10,495 nucleotides of DNA from Candidatus Methanophaga sp. GoMg3.2 (GTDB taxonomy: Archaea > Halobacteriota > Syntropharchaeia > Alkanophagales > Methanospirareceae): NCBI GenBank assembly GCA_013180565.1, contig QBUN01000356.1:1-10495 (forward strand), written 5' to 3'. The position numbers and the translations under genes are program-made. Shown here in pieces: positions 5,823-10,495 of this stretch. Every line of letters starts with the position of its first letter. The first letter of the stretch is position 1. The notes under the pieces were generated by a model that worked only from the letters and a program-made list of their open reading frames with translations, was not told the origin of the DNA and made no database searches.

Positions 5823-6797
5823 TCATTGGCATGCATGCACCATCAAATACAGAAACCGTGTGTTCTCTCGTCCAGCCTCGCTAACTAAAAAAAACCCAGA
5901 CCAAGGATCACCAGACTCATCGGTAAAGGACCAAGTGCTCCAGGCAATTGTATCTGTGTCACCCCCATCATTTAATACCCAATCCGCTTCCAGGAGTTGT
6001 TTCTGATAATGGGTGTTTAATTCGCTTACATTTAGTTCTGTCTCTATATCTGCATCTGTCTGCCACCGACCTTCGCCACCACCAAAACTACCACCACCCA
6101 GAATAGCACCTTCTGGTGATTCTAGTGGCGGTATTATTTCCACTATTTCCACTCTATCATCCCCATATAGGGGTTTGAAAGAGGGTTTTGTGCATTGCCA
6201 AGTTTGTGGATCGGTATCCACATGTAATCTTACATCTGATACATTTCCCGCCGCTGTGGCCAAATTATGTGCGGTTATCTCTATAGTAGGCCCTTTATCT
6301 TCATATCGGCAGAAGATAACACTTTCTGACTCAACGGATGATATAAATCCGCTCCGCTCATGGGGATAAAAGTCTTCTGTTTCATTCCATCCCGCATCCT
6401 TCAGACTATCGCGGTAAAACGCAAAAACATCATTCCGCCCCATCGGTACGTCAAGGATGATTTCAACCTGTTTATAGGTGCCCTCATAGCGTACTAAGCT
6501 ACCTATAACCGCAGCATCACTTGGAATGGGAATATCTACGGATAGGTTACTTGGAAGCTCGCCCGTTAAGATGGCAACCTGTTTACTCAGCGGATAACTA
6601 GGATATGTCAACAAGCGCTCTACAAAGTAAAGAAGCTCAGCAGATGAATTAATATCAGAGGTGTTTTGTGCTGACACCGGTATAGTAGGGGAAGATTCTG
6701 GGGCATCACTGAGTGGAGAATAAGCAACACTGCACACTATCCCCAAGAGGATAAAGATCAAAGCTGCACTTACCGCTGTTAGCCAACCTTTTATCAT
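5823..6797 (-). CDS. Secreted or membrane-anchored two-module protein of unknown function, copy B
   Basis: A 324-residue paralogue of the gene at 3583-4545. All landmarks are kept: hydrophobic residues 7-26, Ser/Thr/Pro linker, module 1 with FYRDSLKDAGW and module 2 with HYQKQLLEADW, and the final LMVHACQ. I count about 30 substitutions plus insertions of one residue (PLYGDD) and three residues (EIVEIIPP). Changes cluster in the linker, around residues 200-245 and near 291-298 (Cys-Asp-Pro-Trp-His becomes Gly-Asp-Pro-Trp-Ser); the two AxW helices are unchanged. Both copies are open over more than 960 bases, unlike the radical SAM remnant duplicated with them, which suggests the protein is still used. 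Function unknown; outer-surface location inferred. Confidence 0.8.
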   Translation of the reverse strand: MIKGWLTAVSAALIFILLGIVCSVAYSPLSDAPESSPTIPVSAQNTSDINSSAELLYFVERLLTYPSYPLSKQVAILTGELPSNLSVDIPIPSDAAVIGSLVRYEGTYKQVEIILDVPMGRNDVFAFYRDSLKDAGWNETEDFYPHERSGFISSVESESVIFCRYEDKGPTIEITAHNLATAAGNVSDVRLHVDTDPQTWQCTKPSFKPLYGDDRVEIVEIIPPLESPEGAILGGGSFGGGEGRWQTDADIETELNVSELNTHYQKQLLEADWVLNDGGDTDTIAWSTWSFTDESGDPWSGFFLVSEAGRENTRFLYLMVHACQ

Positions 6798-6820
6798 CGT
6801 ATATGTTGTACGTTTCAGAG

Positions 6821-6829
6821 TATAAAAAG
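6821..6829 (-). promoter_or_regulatory. TATA box of the copy B secreted-protein gene (likely leaderless)
   Basis: Same CTTTTTATA with an upstream purine-rich CGAAAAG as in copy A, centred about 28 bases before the ATG at 6797. It sits just inside the repeat edge, so the duplication carried a complete minimal promoter. Confidence 0.65.
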
Positions 6830-7033
6830 CTTTTCGGTTTTGATTGTAGAGCTCGTTATGTTTTTATCTCTTTCAAAGAGCTTGGCCTCTCCGCTGCATT
6901 CAAATCATAAATGATCATACCATAAACCTCGACGATGCTCTTTAGATTTGCGTATACGTCTTCCATTATCGAAATTGTTTTTGTTCCCCTACTATTATGT
7001 TAATCCCAAATCAGAATAAGAAGGAGGAGGAGG

Positions 7034-7258
7034 ATGAATAGAGTTTTAAATCCAAAAAGAATGATGAAAAATGTTGGTGATGCTAAATGTGATACCGCTT
7101 CTTAGGATATCCTATCAAAGATATTTCTTGGTTATGAATTCTTGGGGATTTTGATAACTACGGACGCTCCACATTCAACATGCCCCTCATGTAATCTGCT
7201 TCAGTGGATAGTAGGACTATTGCGTTACCGCTACAAAATAGCGAAGAGCCAGAAATAA
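7034..7258 (+). other. Small ORF with very strong Shine-Dalgarno and one in-frame amber codon
   Basis: GGAGGAGGAGG (7023-7033) abuts an ATG at 7034. The frame gives 23 residues (MNRVLNPKRMMKNVGDAKCD, then TAS) and a TAG at 7103-7105, then stays open for 50 more codons (DILSKIFLGYEFLGILITTD, then APHSTCPSCN and a basic end RYRYKIAKSQK) to TAA at 7256-7258. It contains a CPSC motif. I recognise no family. It could be a decayed gene, a short peptide ending at TAG, or an amber-readthrough gene. Confidence 0.3.
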
Positions 7259-7263
7259 AATTA

Positions 7264-7286
7264 TATACAAAAATGGTTTTTGTATA
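7264..7286. repeat. Perfect 10-bp hairpin
   Basis: TATACAAAAA (7264-7273), loop TGG, TTTTTGTATA (7277-7286). On the plus strand the right arm is T-rich and could help terminate the small ORF upstream; on the minus strand the same holds because the arms are complementary. Confidence 0.5.
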
Positions 7287-7304
7287 GATAGCAGAGGCGA
7301 AAAA

Positions 7305-7429
7305 AACCACGAGATTGACACAAGAAGATGATACTAGACATAAAAAGAATATCAATTAGATTTTCATCTTATATCTTACAGCTAGCTTCATACTTTCGCG
7401 TGAAAATCTGTGTAATTAATCTTGTGGTT
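7305..7429. repeat. Inverted-repeat element AACCAC...GTGGTT upstream of uvrB
   Basis: Left end AACCACGAGATTGACACA (7305-7322) is an imperfect inverted copy of the right end TGTGTAATTAATCTTGTGG (7409-7427, continuing TT). The right end plus GCTAAAC (7404-7437) recurs after uvrB at 9519-9553. Length about 125 bases, no coding capacity; MITE-like or palindromic intergenic repeat. It ends 19 bases before the uvrB ATG, so it may hold the uvrB promoter. Confidence 0.55.
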
Positions 7430-7447
7430 CGCTAAACAAATACCACA

Positions 7448-9379
7448 ATGAAATTCAAACTGTTCTCGGATTACAAGCCAAAAGGATCGCAACCGGAAGC
7501 AATAGAAAAGTTAGTCGCAGGCATAAAGAACGAATTCAACTATCAGACTCTGTTAGGTGTTACCGGCTCAGGGAAGACATTCACTATGGCTAATGTCATC
7601 TATCAGATCCAGAAGCCGACATTGGTTCTCGTGCACAACAAGACACTTGCAGCGCAGTTGTATAACGAGTTTAAGGAGTTCTTTCCGGAAAACCGTGTTG
7701 AGTATTTCGTATCTTATTACGACTATTATCAGCCTGAGTCATACATACCACAGAGAGATCAGTACATCGAGAAAGATGCCCAGGTAAACCCAAAGATAGA
7801 GCAGATGCGGTTGGCGGCAACGGCATCATTATCGTCAAGAAGAGACGTAATCGTTGTTGCTTCTGTCTCTTGCATCTACAGCATCGGCGCGCCGGAAACA
7901 TTCCAGACGATGGGCTTTGAGATAACCGAAGGGCAAGAGCTACCGCGAACTGAACTCATAAGAAAACTTATCGATATACAATTCGATAGAAATGACACTG
8001 AACTTATGCCCGGGCGGTTCCGGGTAAAAGGCGATACAATCGATTTCATTCCCGGGTATTACAATAATATAATCCGTGTAGAGCTGTTCGGTGACGAGAT
8101 AGATAAAATTAGCGAGATAGATAAAATCACGGGCAATCGACTAGAAAAGCAGAAATATTTCTTCGTATATCCCGCACGACATTTTGTTATTCCTGAGCAT
8201 CAGACAATGAGAGCAATAGCAACGATAAAAGCGGAACTTGAACGTAATCTACCGGAACTGGGTATGATTGAAGCACATCGGCTGAAACAGAGAACATTAT
8301 ATGACATCGAGATGATAGAAGAAACGGGTTATTGCAAAGGGCTAGAGAATTATTCGCTTCATTTCGATGGTCGGAAGAGGGGCGAGAAACCGTATTCGCT
8401 GATCGATTATTTCGGTGACAATTTTATGATTATTATTGATGAAAGCCACCAGACATTACCGCAATTGCATGGTATGTATGAAGGAGATCACACCAGGAAG
8501 AGGAATTTAATCGAATATGGGTTCAGGCTGCAAACGGCATTTGATAATCGGCCATTGAAATTTGATGAGTTTGAAGTCTACATGAAGCGGAACAAAGTGA
8601 TTTTTATGTCCGCCACACCAGGTGAGTATGAAAGACACGAGTCTGCGCAGATCGTTGAGCAGATAATCCGACCGACAGGATTGGTTGATCCGGTAGTATA
8701 CATAAGGCCAATAGCAGGTCAGATAGCTGATTTGAAAACTGAGATTAATGCCACAATAAGTCGTGGTGACCGGGTCCTTGTAACAACGATTACAAAGAAG
8801 CTTGCTGAGGAATTAGCGGAATATCTGGCTGAATGCGGGATAAAGACGCGGTATCTGCATTCTGAGATCGAGACGCTTGAACGTACAGAGATAATCCGTG
8901 AATTGCGATTAGGTAAGTTCGACGTTCTTGTTGGTATAAATCTCTTGCGGGAAGGACTTGATATACCGGAGGTGGGGTTTATCGGTATACTTGATGCCGA
9001 TAAGGAAAGTTACTTGCGTGATGCCAAAAGCTTGATACAGACTATCGGTCGTGCAGCACGGAATGTCAATTCAACCGTAGTGCTATATGCAGATAAGCAT
9101 ACGAAATCGATAAAACAGGCAGTAAAAGAAACGGAAAGGCGGAGACAGATTCAAATAGCGTATAACAAAGAGCATGAAATCGTTCCTAGAACTATTATTA
9201 AAGCGATAAAAGAGAAAGAGATCGAAGTAAAAGACGCAAAGCATATACCTAAAACGGATATACCGAATTTGATCGTTGAGCTCGAGGCGGAGATGAGAGC
9301 AGCGGCTGATAAACTCGATTTCGAACGCGCTATCGGGTTACGAGAGAAGATGAATGTGCTAAAGAAGAGAGTGGAATAA
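7448..9379 (+). CDS. uvrB: Excinuclease ABC subunit B, UvrB
   Basis: Complete, 643 residues, close to the 650-670 usual for bacterial UvrB. It is the helicase-like damage-verification subunit of nucleotide excision repair: loaded by UvrA, it opens DNA at the lesion and then recruits UvrC. Visible landmarks: Walker A GVTGSGKT (37-44), the damage-probing beta-hairpin YYDYYQPESYIP (90-101), Walker B MIIIDESHQT (327-336), motif III VIFMSATPGEYE (384-395), RPTGLVDP (408-415), TRYLHSEIETLERTEIIREL (467-486), GINLLREGLDIP (496-507), motif VI QTIGRAARN (531-539) and the C-terminal UVR helix pair that contacts UvrC/UvrA (about 605-643). All ATPase motifs look intact. Archaea with UvrABC are thought to have acquired it from bacteria; uvrA and uvrC are not in this window. 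ATG at 7448 has no Shine-Dalgarno. It is flanked on both sides by related inverted-repeat elements. Confidence 0.98.
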   Translation: MKFKLFSDYKPKGSQPEAIEKLVAGIKNEFNYQTLLGVTGSGKTFTMANVIYQIQKPTLVLVHNKTLAAQLYNEFKEFFPENRVEYFVSYYDYYQPESYIPQRDQYIEKDAQVNPKIEQMRLAATASLSSRRDVIVVASVSCIYSIGAPETFQTMGFEITEGQELPRTELIRKLIDIQFDRNDTELMPGRFRVKGDTIDFIPGYYNNIIRVELFGDEIDKISEIDKITGNRLEKQKYFFVYPARHFVIPEHQTMRAIATIKAELERNLPELGMIEAHRLKQRTLYDIEMIEETGYCKGLENYSLHFDGRKRGEKPYSLIDYFGDNFMIIIDESHQTLPQLHGMYEGDHTRKRNLIEYGFRLQTAFDNRPLKFDEFEVYMKRNKVIFMSATPGEYERHESAQIVEQIIRPTGLVDPVVYIRPIAGQIADLKTEINATISRGDRVLVTTITKKLAEELAEYLAECGIKTRYLHSEIETLERTEIIRELRLGKFDVLVGINLLREGLDIPEVGFIGILDADKESYLRDAKSLIQTIGRAARNVNSTVVLYADKHTKSIKQAVKETERRRQIQIAYNKEHEIVPRTIIKAIKEKEIEVKDAKHIPKTDIPNLIVELEAEMRAAADKLDFERAIGLREKMNVLKKRVE

Positions 9380-9381
9380 AG

Positions 9382-9545
9382 AACCACGCGATTTTACATG
9401 AATAACACAACACTATAATTTTTCTTTTTTACAAAACACTTTCTTTCTAAAGAAAGAACCTGTGCTAAGAAAAAATGTTTCTTTGGTAAAGCTTTCTTTT
9501 CTAAAGAAAGGTTTGTGTAAATCTGTGTAATAAAACCTTGTGGTT
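9382..9545. repeat. Inverted-repeat element AACCAC...GTGGTT downstream of uvrB
   Basis: Left end AACCACGCGATTTTACATG (9382-9400) is an imperfect inverted copy of the right end ending CTTGTGGTT (9545). Inside are two hairpins with identical arms, CTTTCTTT/AAAGAAAG at 9439-9456 and 9492-9510. About 164 bases, filling nearly the whole gap between uvrB and the convergent oxidoreductase gene. Confidence 0.55.
9419..9430 (+). terminator. T-rich terminator of uvrB
   Basis: TTTTTCTTTTTT begins 40 bases after the uvrB stop, the oligo-T pattern of archaeal intrinsic terminators. For the convergent gene, a T-rich run on the minus strand (complement of about 9470-9475, AAAAAA) could serve the same purpose. 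Confidence 0.55.
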
Positions 9546-9555
9546 AGCTAAACTT

Positions 9556-10495
9556 TCAATTACGCGCCAGAATAATCTTCGATACATATTTCGCTAATGC
9601 AACAATCGTCAATATAGGTGGTGCACCATGAGTAGCAGGCAGCACAGACGCATCTGCAACATACAAACCATTTACTTCCGTAGCCATGTTTTTATCCACA
9701 GCCGCTCCGATTCTCGCAGTACCACCGGGATGCGCCCCCCTTAAGGGTGTGGCGACAAATGTAGAAGGGTCTGCACCTGCTTCTGCTAATATAGCACCTG
9801 CAACAGAAGCACCTTCTGAGAGAAGGACCGCATCTCTGTTCGTTATGCCCTTCTCCACGGTCTCATTTACTTCTCCTACCGCTTCATCTTTTATCTTTAC
9901 CATTAGCCCAAGGATGTCATCCGGTGATACTTTTAGCCCACGCTCTTCCATTCTTTTCAGCAGAAGGTTAGAAAAATGCGGATACAGAACGAACTCATTG
10001 AATCCTATAACGGCATTCATTACTATCTCCTTGTTTAGCTCTATCCCGTCAAGAACACCGCCAATTGTGGTGAACGAGTCAACGAAGATAGAGGGTGTAG
10101 TCGGCAGCCCAAGCCTTTTCAATAACTGAGGTGTTTCTAATGCTCCTGCGGAAAGCACAACTACATCGGCAGAAAGATTTTTGCTACCGCATCTCACGCC
10201 AGCCACTTCGCCGTTCTTTACTAATATCTCATCAACCGGCATGTCTGTTATTATCTTCGCACCATTATTCTCCACCTCCGTTACAAATTCGGTAGCATTC
10301 CATTTCGCTCCGTTTGGACAGCCGGATGCACAATTACTACACATATTGCATTTCGCAGGATCAATGAACTTCTGCATCTTAGTCACTACAAATCCAAGCT
10401 TCTCAGCAGCCGCCATAATACGTTTTGTCGCTTTACCGAAGTGAGAATCCGGAAGCGGTTTCACTCCTAGTTCCTTCTCAGCAGCTTCAAATTCA
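9556..10495 (-). CDS. GMC-like FAD-dependent oxidoreductase with embedded Fe-S motif, C-terminal part (5' end outside the window)
   Basis: The minus-strand frame is open from base 10495 to TGA at 9556, about 312 residues; an internal GTG at 10464 is not the real start because the coding pattern continues upstream (EFEAAEKELG). Visible residues 49-60 hold CNMCSNCASGCP, a Cx2Cx2Cx3CP cluster (10318-10350) able to bind an iron-sulfur centre, unusual for classic GMC oxidases but known in related archaeal and bacterial dehydrogenase-like members. The strand ADVVVLSAGALETPQLLKRL (109-128) is the GMC motif after the FAD domain. The C-terminal GMC domain shows HPGGTARIG (255-263) and NGLYVADASVLPATHGAPPI (275-294), then LTIVALAKYV. 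His255 fits the catalytic His; the usual second Asn/His position seems to be Pro. The N-terminal FAD-binding GxGxxG lies outside. Substrate unknown; an electron-transfer partner through the cluster is inferred. Confidence 0.85.
   Translation of the reverse strand, partial: EFEAAEKELGVKPLPDSHFGKATKRIMAAAEKLGFVVTKMQKFIDPAKCNMCSNCASGCPNGAKWNATEFVTEVENNGAKIITDMPVDEILVKNGEVAGVRCGSKNLSADVVVLSAGALETPQLLKRLGLPTTPSIFVDSFTTIGGVLDGIELNKEIVMNAVIGFNEFVLYPHFSNLLLKRMEERGLKVSPDDILGLMVKIKDEAVGEVNETVEKGITNRDAVLLSEGASVAGAILAEAGADPSTFVATPLRGAHPGGTARIGAAVDKNMATEVNGLYVADASVLPATHGAPPILTIVALAKYVSKIILARN

Larger units (their letters stand above)
5491..6842. repeat. Direct repeat block, copy B (about 1.35 kb)
   Basis: Second copy of 3256-4590, same orientation, starting 2235 bases further on. 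It has small insertions relative to copy A, including a 9-base tandem duplication (ATTTCCACT, near 6139-6156) that adds three residues to the protein. Its left edge falls at the second deletion junction of the radical SAM remnant. Confidence 0.9.
6843..7447. other. Long mostly non-coding region upstream of uvrB
   Basis: About 600 bases without a recognisable gene. A minus-strand frame from 6966 to 6856 (36 residues, beginning MEDVYANLKSIVEVYG) may be a gene fragment; it is not part of the duplication. On the plus strand are a small ORF with a strong Shine-Dalgarno (7034), a perfect hairpin (7264-7286) and an inverted-repeat element (7305-7429), each listed separately. No clear TATA box for uvrB stands out; CTTATATC near 7369-7376 is a weak candidate. 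Confidence 0.5.

Noticed and set aside
7034..7258. Calling the amber-interrupted ORF a pyrrolysine protein
   Set aside because: Nothing in the window shows pyrrolysine machinery and at least one other gene here uses TAG as its stop; kept only as an observation.
7158..7355. Minus-strand 65-codon hydrophobic frame upstream of uvrB
   Set aside because: It spans the perfect hairpin and the inverted-repeat end; the hydrophobicity comes from AT-rich non-coding sequence.
9151..9387. Minus-strand 78-codon frame at the end of uvrB
   Set aside because: Antisense shadow of the UvrB UVR domain.
3086..9553. Possible CRISPR-like array from recurring AAATCTGTGTAA motifs
   Set aside because: Only three dispersed, degenerate copies kilobases apart, with no regular spacers and no cas genes.

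Overview
The window looks archaeal, most likely from an uncultured euryarchaeal lineage. It carries a KEOPS Cgi121 gene, an RPA-like protein with two OB folds, secreted beta-helix and lamin-tail/nuclease proteins, and TATA boxes about 28 bases upstream of start codons with no 5' leader. An ANME-1/Methanophagales-like or related alkane- or methane-oxidising group is my guess from gene style only; the sequence does not prove it. uvrB is a bacterial-type gene, as is usual for archaea that have it.

Layout, left to right. (1) 1-1363, minus strand: the start of a NosD-like beta-helix surface protein, then a secreted lamin-tail plus thermonuclease protein whose signal peptide is split by an apparent one-base deletion. 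(2) 1574-2987, minus strand: an RPA-like ssDNA-binding protein and Cgi121, separated by a strongly structured hairpin region. (3) 3086-6842: a rearranged region. A block of about 1.34 kb occurs twice in direct orientation (3256-4590 and 5491-6842). Each copy holds an intact gene for an unknown secreted protein (320 and 324 aa, about 30 substitutions) with its own TATA box, followed by the wreck of a DNA-repair-associated radical SAM gene. Between the copies lie a frameshifted, truncated transposase and a short piece of an FG-GAP-type repeat gene. (4) 6843-7447: mostly non-coding, with a small amber-interrupted ORF behind a very strong Shine-Dalgarno, a perfect hairpin and an AACCAC...GTGGTT inverted-repeat element. 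(5) 7448-9379, plus strand: complete uvrB. (6) 9380-9555: T-rich terminator, paired hairpins and a second AACCAC...GTGGTT element. (7) 9556 to the end, minus strand: the C-terminal part of a GMC-like FAD oxidoreductase with a built-in four-cysteine Fe-S motif.

The intact genes do not form one pathway. The main interest is genome remodelling: a repair-type radical SAM gene was deleted internally before its neighbourhood was duplicated, and only the adjacent secreted-protein gene stayed open in both copies. No CRISPR array, tRNA, rRNA or complete mobile element was recognised. I do not see a clear new multi-gene system; the strongest candidates for novelty are the duplicated two-module secreted protein family and the dispersed inverted-repeat elements.
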